Under the pieces are notes generated by a model. That model did not search any database, was not told the DNA's origin, and was given only the letters and a program-made list of their open reading frames with translations. Made by a program: the position numbers and the translations under genes. 5,728 nucleotides of DNA, from positions 1-5,728 of the forward strand of contig MVRP01000235.1 in assembly GCA_002067405.1 (NCBI GenBank). Direction: 5' to 3'. Positions 1-5,564 of the stretch are shown here, piece after piece (positions within the stretch are counted from its first letter, which is position 1; the number at the start of each line of letters is the position of its first letter). Origin of the DNA: Syntrophorhabdaceae bacterium PtaU1.Bin034. Its GTDB lineage: Bacteria > Desulfobacterota_G > Syntrophorhabdia > Syntrophorhabdales > WCHB1-27.

Positions 1-1
1 C

Positions 2-538
2 GATCTTATTGCAGGGGTGGTGGCAACAAGGAACGAAGAATGGGGAGATAAGCTCAAAAGCATTCAGGTTTCCTTTGGTGCAGTTCTTGGGCCCCAGGAT
101 TCATGGCTCTTGATGAGAGGCATCAAGAGCCTTGCTGCCCGAATGGAAATACAGCAGAGAAATGCAGAGGTGATCGCGTCGTGGCTTTCGGAACAACCGG
201 AGGTGAAAAAGGTCTACTACCCGGGACTTCCCTCTCATCCCGGTCGGGACCTGCACTTCAGGCAAGCGTCGGGACCGGGGGCGGTTATCTCCTTCGAATT
301 GGCCAATGCGGAGGGCACAAGATCTTTCCTTCGCTCCGTGACGCTTCCCCTCCTTGCCCCGAGTCTTGGGGGCGTTGAGAGCATCCTCTCCTACCCCTCT
401 GCCATGTCTCATGCATTCGTGCCGCCGGAAGAGCGGCTCGCGAGAGGCGTCACGGACAGCCTCGTAAGGCTTTCAGTCGGGCTTGAGGATCCGGAGGATA
501 TGATAGCCGATTTTCACCAGGCGCTCAGGAAGGGATAG
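2..538 (+). CDS. Cystathionine gamma-synthase/lyase-type PLP enzyme, C-terminal part (5' truncated)
   Basis: This is the C-terminal 178 codons of a fold-type I PLP enzyme of the Cys/Met metabolism family (cystathionine gamma-synthase, cystathionine gamma-lyase, methionine gamma-lyase, O-acetylhomoserine sulfhydrylase). The frame is open from the window edge and begins DLIAGVVAT. In this family that segment directly follows the PLP-binding lysine (usually within ...TKYxxGHSD), so the catalytic lysine lies just outside the window. Visible family signatures are the GAVLGPQDSWLLMRGIKSL block, SLGGVES at about residues 121-127 of the fragment, and LVRLSVGLEDPEDMI near the end. The Arg in LVRLSVG (about residue 156) is the expected substrate-carboxylate ligand. 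The role would be cytosolic trans-sulfuration or methionine catabolism. Synthase, lyase and sulfhydrylase cannot be told apart without the N-terminal half. It converges on the minus-strand operon across a 339-bp gap. The family call is firm and the exact reaction is not. Confidence 0.9.
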   Translation, partial: DLIAGVVATRNEEWGDKLKSIQVSFGAVLGPQDSWLLMRGIKSLAARMEIQQRNAEVIASWLSEQPEVKKVYYPGLPSHPGRDLHFRQASGPGAVISFELANAEGTRSFLRSVTLPLLAPSLGGVESILSYPSAMSHAFVPPEERLARGVTDSLVRLSVGLEDPEDMIADFHQALRKG

Positions 539-720
539 CGGCAAGTAGTCAAGACTATTGACGAACACCGTTCCGACGGCTTTGAATGGATGAATTCTTT
601 CATGAACTCTTTCGAAAATGAGGCAGAGGTGGAGCCCCCCTCCTGCTATGCAGAGGGGCGGAGGAGATAGGGAGCGGAGGAGAAAATGCTTGTTCACCTC
701 TGCTCCTCTGCTTCAGTAAA
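539..720. other. Non-coding, low-complexity intergenic stretch with inverted and direct repeats
   Basis: No gene is supported here. A small stem, TAGTC/GACTA, lies just after the upstream stop codon. A 12-bp imperfect tandem repeat, TGAATTCTTTCA followed by TGAACTCTTTCG, lies at about 594-617. A purine-rich part carries GCGGAGGAGA twice (658-667 and 674-683). A 9-bp inverted repeat, GCAGAGGTG at 623-631 and CACCTCTGC at 695-703, encloses a second pair, GCAGAGG at 650-656 and CCTCTGC at 705-711. The plus-strand gene has no convincing intrinsic terminator: the best candidate, CCGT-TCCG-ACGG followed by CTTTG, is weak. On the minus strand, part of this stretch resembles a degraded copy of the tldD-like 3' end (see findings). 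Confidence 0.5.
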
Positions 721-801
721 GCCTTCCCCTCAACAAAAGGAAGGGGCTTATTCCCCTCTGCCCCCGACGACGATCTCGGGCATGCGGAGCGTAGGCTGTG
801 C
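721..801 (-). repeat. Second copy of the tldD-like 3' end (copy A)
   Basis: These 81 bp repeat positions 850-931 with two substitutions (GG for AA at about 743-744) and one single-base indel. Read on the minus strand, the copy contains 17 codons ending RMPEIVVGGRGE plus a TAA stop (748-750). It is identical to the C-terminus of the tldD-like gene, followed by the same hairpin-forming segment. It has no start codon context or upstream domain, so it is a gene-end fragment and not a gene. Its coding part is unchanged from the genuine end, which suggests a recent duplication or gene conversion. Confidence 0.9.
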
Positions 802-811
802 TGCAATTATC

Positions 812-850
812 GGGGCTTGCGTCGCCCCCTCCACGAGCAAGTCCGTGGAG
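812..850. repeat. Two adjacent small hairpins in the spacer between the repeat copies
   Basis: The 48-bp spacer separating the two copies of the tldD-like 3' end contains GGGGC/GCCCC (812-816 with 824-828, 7-nt loop). This is directly followed by CTCCACG/CGTGGAG (829-835 with 844-850, 8-nt loop). Both stems are perfect. The second abuts and slightly overlaps the hairpin that follows the tldD-like stop codon. They could be terminator-like or REP-like structures, or by-products of the duplication. No function can be assigned. Confidence 0.5.
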
Positions 851-877
851 CCTTCCCCTCAACAAAAGGAAAAGGCT
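849..877 (-). terminator. Hairpin immediately after the tldD-like stop codon (possible 3' end/terminator)
   Basis: On the minus strand the sequence directly after TAA reads AGCCTTTTCC, a 9-nt loop, then GGGGAAGGCT. This is a 10-bp stem with two G-U wobbles. The plus strand would have C-A mismatches at those positions, which suggests the structure works in the minus-strand transcript. No U-run follows the stem, so a classical intrinsic terminator is doubtful. A stability or Rho-assisted 3' end is equally possible. Confidence 0.35.
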
Positions 878-931
878 TTATTCCCCTCTGCCCCCGACGA
901 CGATCTCGGGCATGCGGAGCGTAGGCTGTGC
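850..931 (-). repeat. tldD-like 3' end, genuine copy of the duplicated segment (copy B)
   Basis: This segment spans the last 17 codons, the TAA stop (878-880) and about 28 bp of 3' flank of the tldD-like gene. It matches 721-801 at all but two bases plus one indel. Beyond 931 the gene continues with no match to the flank of copy A, which sets one boundary of the duplicated unit. The other boundary is at about 850, where the two flanks diverge. Confidence 0.9.
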
Positions 932-2251
932 ATCGGCGACGGGAACACCCTGGCCGTCCTTGCCGCAGGTGCCGATGCCGAAGCCGAGATCGGTGCCCAC
1001 CATATCGATCTCTCGAAGCACCTTGGGTCCGTTCCCCATCATTGTCGCATTCCGTACCATCGGTCCGATCTGGCCTTTTTCGATCAGGTACCCTTCCTGA
1101 ATTTCGAACACAAAATCGCCCCGCACCGTATCCACCTGCCCTCCTCCCATCTTCTTTACAAGGAGACCGTCATCAACGGAAGCGATGATCTTGGCCGGAT
1201 CATGAGGACCGGAGAGGATCATTGTATTGCTCATACGGGGGATCGGTTTGTAGCGAAAGGATTCCCGCCTGCCGTTCCCGGTCGAGCGCATGCCGTACTT
1301 CATCGCGTGGAAACGGTCAAAAAGATAATTCTTCAACACGCCTTTCTCTACGAGTATTGTCCTCTCTGATGCAGTTCCTTCGTCATCATACGCATAGGTG
1401 CCTCTTTTAAAAGGCAGGGTTTTGTCGTCAACAATATCAATGAGGGGCGCTGCCATGGTCTGGCCGAGCATCCCCTTATAGCACGAGAGACCCTCCATGG
1501 CGAGGTCCGCCTCCAGACCGTGACCGATGGCTTCGTGTATCATGGTCCCTCCGGCCTCTGAGGCAAGGACAACCGTCTTTGTACCCATCGGCGCTTCCAT
1601 GGCACCCAGAAGTCCCGAGAGCCTCTGTACCGTGGTCTTCACAAATGCATCAATCCTTTCATCCGTAAAAAACTCAAAACCGCAAAAGCCGCCGATGGCT
1701 TCGTAGGCGGTTTGCAATTCTCCGTCCTCCTCCCCGACAACAAGGAGGGTCATAACGAGCTGTGTTCTGTTCTCCTCCACCTGTGTCCCGTCACTCGCCG
1801 CGATCCGTATGTTCTGGTCGGTATCACGGTAAAGCACCTTGACCTGCTTGATCCTCTTTTCCATTTTTCGGGCCGCTGCTTCAACAGAGCGGACCAGGCG
1901 CAGTTTTCTTTCAGTGCCCACATCCCGGGGCGGCGTTTCAATGGCAAAAGGATATCGTGCCAACTGGAGTGAACCCTCCTTTACCTCTCCTCTTCCCTCC
2001 CTGGCTGATCGGACGAGTTCTTTTGCGAGTTCTATCAGGTGGCTCTCTTCGTGAGAATTAGTCGAGGCAAAAAAGGTCTGCCAAGGTCGTATTACCCGAA
2101 GACCGACGCCCTTGTCGAGTCCTTTCTCCAACTTCTCGATCTTTTCCGACTCAAGCTGGATAAGAGTATATCTCGTCTCCTCGGCAAATGTCTCTGCATA
2201 GACCGCATTGCCGGTCTTCAGGGCTTTCAGCACCTTCGTATCATCAAACAT
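878..2251 (-). CDS. tldD: TldD-type metallopeptidase (TldD/PmbA family)
   Basis: This 457-residue protein belongs to the TldD/PmbA (modulator of DNA gyrase) metallopeptidase family; E. coli TldD is about 481 residues. In E. coli TldD acts with TldE as a cytosolic heterodimer that degrades unfolded peptides, processes microcin B17 and cleaves CcdA. The zinc motif HEXXXH appears as HEAIGHGLEADL, with the motif at residues 239-244. The expected third ligand, a cysteine in the C-terminal domain, is Cys429 in GTCGKDGQ. The protein is therefore of the catalytic TldD type and not the motif-lacking TldE type. ATG at 2251 is preferred because GGAGGAGG lies 6 nt upstream. A TTG six bases earlier (2257) abuts that site and is less likely. 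The start overlaps the DUF4911-like stop by 8 nt, so translation is probably coupled. No TldE partner is visible here. The 3' end is duplicated at 721-801. The family assignment is strong and the natural substrate is unknown. Confidence 0.93.
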   Translation of the reverse strand: MFDDTKVLKALKTGNAVYAETFAEETRYTLIQLESEKIEKLEKGLDKGVGLRVIRPWQTFFASTNSHEESHLIELAKELVRSAREGRGEVKEGSLQLARYPFAIETPPRDVGTERKLRLVRSVEAAARKMEKRIKQVKVLYRDTDQNIRIAASDGTQVEENRTQLVMTLLVVGEEDGELQTAYEAIGGFCGFEFFTDERIDAFVKTTVQRLSGLLGAMEAPMGTKTVVLASEAGGTMIHEAIGHGLEADLAMEGLSCYKGMLGQTMAAPLIDIVDDKTLPFKRGTYAYDDEGTASERTILVEKGVLKNYLFDRFHAMKYGMRSTGNGRRESFRYKPIPRMSNTMILSGPHDPAKIIASVDDGLLVKKMGGGQVDTVRGDFVFEIQEGYLIEKGQIGPMVRNATMMGNGPKVLREIDMVGTDLGFGIGTCGKDGQGVPVADAQPTLRMPEIVVGGRGE

Positions 2252-2465
2252 TTCCAACCTCCTCCTTCAGCACGACATCGAACCTTTTCATGTCTTCGAT
2301 TATGCCTGTTACCACTTCTTCCGCATGGCACGGATAGATAACTTCTATCTCGCCTGCTTTTCCATTGAGGACAGTGAGAAGAGCGACCTCCTCGTAGGAT
2401 TCGAGTATAGCCTTGAAAAAACCGATACCTTCCCTGTTGATCGTGAATCTTCTAGTCCTCTCCAC
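2244..2465 (-). CDS. Small DUF4911-like protein
   Basis: This 73-residue protein resembles the DUF4911 family, recognised from memory by the IGFFKAILESYEEVALLTV and IEVIYPCHAEEV segments. No biochemical function is known to me. It has no signal peptide or membrane segment, and its composition suggests a compact soluble alpha/beta fold. Visible conserved-looking features are the motif GIGFFKAILESYE (about residues 13-25) and YPCHAEEV, with a single cysteine at residue 46. The start is GTG at 2465, preceded by GAGG 4 nt upstream. No ATG is available before the conserved core. It overlaps the dehydratase-like gene by 14 nt and the tldD-like gene by 8 nt, which strongly supports it as a real, co-translated gene despite its size. 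It may act with one of these neighbours, but that is inference only. Confidence 0.8.
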   Translation of the reverse strand: MERTRRFTINREGIGFFKAILESYEEVALLTVLNGKAGEIEVIYPCHAEEVVTGIIEDMKRFDVVLKEEVGNV

Positions 2466-3453
2466 GCTTCCTCGCCTTTAACATCTCCATGAATGCCTCC
2501 AGCCGCAGCTTGGTCCTCGTGTCGAGGCGCTTCGGAAGATCCCCCTCGATGGTAATCACCGGCACCCCGAGGGTCTCTTTCAATATAATATCTTCGATCA
2601 CCCGGTAGCAGAACGCCTGGACATAGTGGATGATACCCTTCAGGTTTCTCCGCCGTATCTCCTCCCTGATGTCATGCAGCCGTGCAAATATCCCGTAAGG
2701 ATAGGTGTAGTTCAGATAACGATCCACCATATCGCCGGAGAAATAGGGCAGAGAGAATTGGCGTTGCACTTCGTTATAAATGACGTGGCAGCCATTCTCC
2801 TCCACGAACTCGTAAAGATCGGGGCTGATGGGCGGGACGCCCACATATCCGACAGGCAGGCCCCGGAACGGCTCTCTTCGTTCCACATCTGCGATGAAAG
2901 CCTCGGCTTTTCTCCTGTATCCTTCGTGATCGCCTTCCATATCCGATGCACAGAGCTGCCATAAATGGTTTTCCTGGCCCGTAACCCGCCTATCCATCCA
3001 CGTCATGCGGTCGATGCGCTCGAGGTCCTGTCTCACGGCAGTCAGCCGCTCATCAATGGCCCTGAGCGCCTGCTTATCGACCCCGAAAGTCGCCATGAAT
3101 TTGTTGATCTCTCTCTCGAGGCTCTCCCTGTCCCTGTCATAGGGAAACGAGAAGGGAATAGTACGAACGCCCCTGTAGGTCAATATCTCCGCCAGCGCCC
3201 TGGTGTTGCTGCAATCACCTTCCAGAACCGTTACTACGGTTTTGATGTTCGACTCCCGGACGACCCCGTAGATGCCCTTTATCCAGTTGCACATACTCTT
3301 TGGAAACCCTTCCTTCTCAGCCAATGCAACGTAGTGAAGCGGGTCAGGATGGGTCACGAAGATATTGTTGAGGTCGCAGGGCCTGCGACCCGCGGCAAAA
3401 AGGATTTCAACAGGGATCGTTGTGGTGAAGCCAACGATGTCGTTACTATTCAT
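2452..3453 (-). CDS. 2-hydroxyacyl-CoA dehydratase-like protein (HgdB/subunit D family)
   Basis: This 333-residue protein looks like the 2-hydroxyacyl-CoA dehydratase D-component family (HgdB, FldB/C, HadB/C and BcrB/C relatives). Those proteins carry [4Fe-4S] clusters and take an electron from an ATP-dependent activator to drive radical dehydration or ring reduction. Supporting features are an N-terminal PVEILFAAGRRP block (residues 14-25), Cys55 in CNWIKGIYG, Cys81 in EGDCSN, Cys282 in QAFCYR followed by IEGD, and a C-terminal RTKLRLEAFMEML helix. The three cysteines sit where the family's cluster ligands are expected. The start is ATG at 3453, with AAGGA 7 nt upstream, overlapping the rsmA stop by 8 nt. 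A longer TTG start at 3492 would sit deep inside rsmA and is rejected. Normal enzymes need a second, similar subunit and a BadF/HgdC-type activator, and neither is in this window. The real substrate is therefore unknown, and a role outside amino-acid fermentation is possible. Confidence 0.85.
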   Translation of the reverse strand: MNSNDIVGFTTTIPVEILFAAGRRPCDLNNIFVTHPDPLHYVALAEKEGFPKSMCNWIKGIYGVVRESNIKTVVTVLEGDCSNTRALAEILTYRGVRTIPFSFPYDRDRESLEREINKFMATFGVDKQALRAIDERLTAVRQDLERIDRMTWMDRRVTGQENHLWQLCASDMEGDHEGYRRKAEAFIADVERREPFRGLPVGYVGVPPISPDLYEFVEENGCHVIYNEVQRQFSLPYFSGDMVDRYLNYTYPYGIFARLHDIREEIRRRNLKGIIHYVQAFCYRVIEDIILKETLGVPVITIEGDLPKRLDTRTKLRLEAFMEMLKARKRGED

Positions 3454-4243
3454 GCCTTTGTCCTTGCCGGAGGAATTGATGCATTCTGACAAAGCCCTCC
3501 GGTTCTATCTCCTCAGCCCGGATTGAGGCAGAGAAGGCCATGTAGCGGTACAGGTCGTTTAAGAGACCCGCGCCATATCGATCTTCAAGAGAATGGCGCA
3601 GGTACTTCCTCTTATAGCGGAAGCAGGCCTTAACGAAGGCAAGGAGTTCCGGGTCCGCTTCCGTGCCGTCCTTGAAAATGATCGAGACGAAAGCGCTGTC
3701 GACCTTCGGAGGTGGAACAAAAAGGGCAGGCTTGAGCACAAGGAGCATCTTGACTGAGGCATAGAGCTGAAAAATGACCGACAAGGCGCCGTATGTCCTG
3801 GAATGAGACCTGCTCGCAAGCCTTTCCGCCACCTCCTTCTGCATGGTAAGATAGGCGCCCCTCAGACAGGCCTTCTCCTCCATGAGCTTAAAAAGGATAT
3901 CGCCCGTTATGTTGTAGGGTATATTCCCCATTACCGTCAATTCCGGTCCTCTCCGGAAATCCGCAAGCCTGACGCTCAAAACGTCAGAAAAAACAACTTT
4001 CACGTTCGGCATTTCACGCTCGAGACCTTCAAGGAAATCCCTGAACCGTTCGTCCAGCTCGATAGCATGGACGGAGCGGGCAGTGGCTGCGATACATCGC
4101 GTCAGATCACCTTGCCCTGGCCCTATCTCCACCACTTCGTCCTCGCTGCCGATCCCCGCCAACCGCACCATCTTCTTCAGGAGGTTTTTGTCTTTAAGGA
4201 GATGCTGCCCGAGGCTCTTTTTCAGCACCGGTTTCAGCTCCAT
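3446..4243 (-). CDS. rsmA: 16S rRNA (adenine1518-N6/adenine1519-N6)-dimethyltransferase
   Basis: RsmA (KsgA) uses S-adenosylmethionine to dimethylate the two adjacent adenosines near the 3' end of 16S rRNA (A1518/A1519 in E. coli numbering) during late 30S assembly. The 265-residue length is normal. Visible motifs are KKSLGQHLL at the N-terminus, the SAM-binding EIGPGQGDLT (residues 39-48), the acidic IELDER strand end (61-66), the catalytic NIPYNIT (107-113), QKEVAERL (135-142) and FVPPPKVDSAF (175-185), all diagnostic of KsgA/Dim1. ATG at 4243 overlaps the tsaD stop by 10 nt and has only a weak GGA upstream, so initiation probably depends on coupling to tsaD. Its stop overlaps the start of the dehydratase-like gene. 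No key residue is missing. Confidence 0.97.
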   Translation of the reverse strand: MELKPVLKKSLGQHLLKDKNLLKKMVRLAGIGSEDEVVEIGPGQGDLTRCIAATARSVHAIELDERFRDFLEGLEREMPNVKVVFSDVLSVRLADFRRGPELTVMGNIPYNITGDILFKLMEEKACLRGAYLTMQKEVAERLASRSHSRTYGALSVIFQLYASVKMLLVLKPALFVPPPKVDSAFVSIIFKDGTEADPELLAFVKACFRYKRKYLRHSLEDRYGAGLLNDLYRYMAFSASIRAEEIEPEGFVRMHQFLRQGQRHE

Positions 4244-5226
4244 TTCATCCGCGAAAACGCCTTCATATCAAGACCGGAAAAGAGGTTTTGCCGTACGTGA
4301 AAACAGGCGGTGACGGCAACCATCGCAGCATTGTCAGTGCAGAATCGGACAGAGGGGAAAAAGACCGCTACTCCTTCGGCAGTACATCTCTCCCTCAGGA
4401 CTTCTCTCAACCTCCCGTTCGATGCAACCCCTCCGCCGATCACGAGCCGGTTGATGCCCAAATCCTTCGCGGCCCTCACGGTCTTGCGGGAAAGAACATC
4501 GCATGCCGCTTCCTGGAATGAGGCGAGGATATGGGAACGGGTGCCGTCACTTATCCCATGTTTCTTCACGTGGTTTATGAAGGCTGTCTTCAGACCGCTG
4601 AAGGAAAAATCATAATTCCTCTCATCCTCCATCGGTCTGGGAAATGCCACGTAATCAGCTCGCCCCTCCCGCGCCAAATCCTCAATAATCTTTCCGCCCG
4701 GATACCCCAAATTCAGGTATTTTGCGATCTTATCGAAAGCCTCGCCCACCGCGTCGTCCCTGGTAGTCCCGATCATTCTGAATTGACCGGGCTTCGAGAA
4801 CAGAAGGATCACGCTGTGCCCCCCGGAGACAATCAGGGACAAAAAGGGGAATTCCACTTCCCGCTCCAGGAAGATGCTCATTGCGTGGGCTTCCAGGTGA
4901 TTCACGCCGACAAAAGGCTTTCCGGTACCGAGGACGAGGCCCTTGGAGAAACAGAGACCCACCAGGAGAGATCCAACGAGTCCCGGACCCTGTGTCACTG
5001 CCACTGCTTCTATGTCCCTTAGCGCAAGGCCGGCCTCCCCAAGTGCCTCCTCATATATACGATCGATAAGCTCCACATGCTTCCTCGACGCGATCTCCGG
5101 CACCACCCCGCCGAAGCGGCTATGGAGAGAAACCTGGCTGGACACCACGTTTGACAGCACTTTCGTATCGTCCAGCACCGCGATGGACGTATCATCGCAA
5201 GAAGTATCTATGCCGAGAATGATCAT
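4234..5226 (-). CDS. tsaD: tRNA N6-adenosine threonylcarbamoyltransferase TsaD
   Basis: TsaD (Gcp/YgjD/Kae1) transfers the threonylcarbamoyl group from TC-AMP to N6 of A37 in tRNAs that read ANN codons. In bacteria it works with TsaB and TsaE, using TC-AMP made by TsaC/TsaC2. The 330-residue protein has the N-terminal ASKHA phosphate motif as GIDTSCDDTS (5-14), the metal-binding HLEAH with His110 and His114, SGGHS (134-138), DDAVGEAFDK (157-166), GGGVASN (264-270) and TDNAAM with Asp298 as a further metal ligand. ATG at 5226 has a poor, closely spaced GGGA upstream. The start overlaps by 4 nt (ATGA) the stop of a doubtful 22-codon open frame at 5223-5291. It is the first gene of the overlapping minus-strand operon, behind a 337-bp structured non-coding region. 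Confidence 0.97.
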   Translation of the reverse strand: MIILGIDTSCDDTSIAVLDDTKVLSNVVSSQVSLHSRFGGVVPEIASRKHVELIDRIYEEALGEAGLALRDIEAVAVTQGPGLVGSLLVGLCFSKGLVLGTGKPFVGVNHLEAHAMSIFLEREVEFPFLSLIVSGGHSVILLFSKPGQFRMIGTTRDDAVGEAFDKIAKYLNLGYPGGKIIEDLAREGRADYVAFPRPMEDERNYDFSFSGLKTAFINHVKKHGISDGTRSHILASFQEAACDVLSRKTVRAAKDLGINRLVIGGGVASNGRLREVLRERCTAEGVAVFFPSVRFCTDNAAMVAVTACFHVRQNLFSGLDMKAFSRMKWS

Positions 5227-5346
5227 GATTCCCGGCCGCTGACCGGTCCAGCAACAGACATGACTTTTTTTCCGGCCGCCAAAGTTCTCATGTAATTTCT
5301 ATTTCCTCCGAAGCTCCGGCATCTGTTACTAATTAACATGCAGCAT
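5227..5346. other. Leader region upstream of tsaD
   Basis: No convincing gene is seen. On the minus strand it contains an AT-rich patch (about 5325-5346), a GGAGG at about 5306-5310 with no well-spaced start codon, and an A7 run (T7 on plus, 5265-5271). The 8-mer CCGGCCGC occurs twice on the plus strand (5232-5239 and 5272-5279). Because its CGGCCG core is self-complementary, the two copies could pair around a loop holding the palindrome GACCGGTC, with the 3' arm next to the weak tsaD ribosome-binding site. Such a stem could limit tsaD initiation, but this is only a possibility. No clear sigma-70 promoter could be fixed. Confidence 0.3.
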
Positions 5347-5564
5347 AAACAATAGCGAGCGGCGAGCAGAAAGTCCAGAGACGAGGCATGCAAGCGCAAA
5401 GAACGGAGGCCACGATTAAAGACCACGCAATCGTTTTCGCGGGGCACCCGCGATTTACTAACCTTGTTAGCAGCGACGGTGCCATTCGCAGGTAGCAACG
5501 TCGGAAATCCCGGGGGAGCCGCACCACAAGTATAGAGGCTTTCTACTCGCCGCCCCTACTGTTT
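5347..5564 (-). ncRNA. Structured inverted-repeat element: candidate ncRNA or MITE
   Basis: About 218 bp are closed by a long inverted repeat. A 15-bp stem pairs 5359-5373 with 5539-5553. A 2x3 internal loop separates it from a 9-bp outer stem pairing 5347-5355 with 5556-5564. Inside, in minus-strand order, are four hairpins: 5474-5503 (CGACG/CGTCG plus UGCUA/UGGCA around a 1x1 mismatch); 5458-5470 (CTAAC/GTTAG); 5437-5453 (a 7-bp stem, TCGCGGG/CCCGCGA on the plus strand, with a triloop); and 5412-5434 (ACGATT/AATCGT). The three non-Watson-Crick positions in these stems (outer stem, main stem, first hairpin) are all G-U on the minus strand and C-A on the plus strand. This favours a minus-strand RNA. 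The outer stem includes bases of the upstream gene's TAA stop. It does not look like 6S RNA (a single long rod), tmRNA, SRP RNA, RNase P or a tRNA. A non-autonomous transposon with terminal inverted repeats is the main alternative; no clear target duplication was found. Confidence 0.4.

Noticed and set aside
570..590. Terminator for the plus-strand PLP enzyme gene (CCGT-TCCG-ACGG)
   Set aside because: The stem is only 4 bp and is followed by CTTTG rather than a T-run.
686..1369. Plus-strand open frame of 227 codons over the repeats and the tldD-like 3' half
   Set aside because: It is antisense to a well-supported gene. Its repeated internal sequence only reflects the DNA duplication, and it shows no domain signatures.
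3454..3492. Longer TTG start for the dehydratase-like gene
   Set aside because: It would add 13 residues encoded deep inside rsmA. The ATG at 3453 has AAGGA at good spacing and fits the family's usual N-terminus.
5240..5271. Intrinsic terminator ending in T7 on the plus strand
   Set aside because: There is a T-run at 5265-5271 but no compact GC-rich stem directly before it. No plus-strand gene runs into this position.
5325..5352. Sigma-70 promoter for tsaD (TTGTTT ... TAGTAA on the minus strand)
   Set aside because: Only about three of six bases match the -10 consensus and the spacing is short. It is too weak to annotate.
5223..5498. 91-codon minus-strand open frame starting at TTG
   Set aside because: It runs through the hairpins of the structured element, has no family resemblance, a TTG start with no good ribosome-binding site and an unusual Arg/Cys/Ser-rich composition. 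It is most likely a chance frame.
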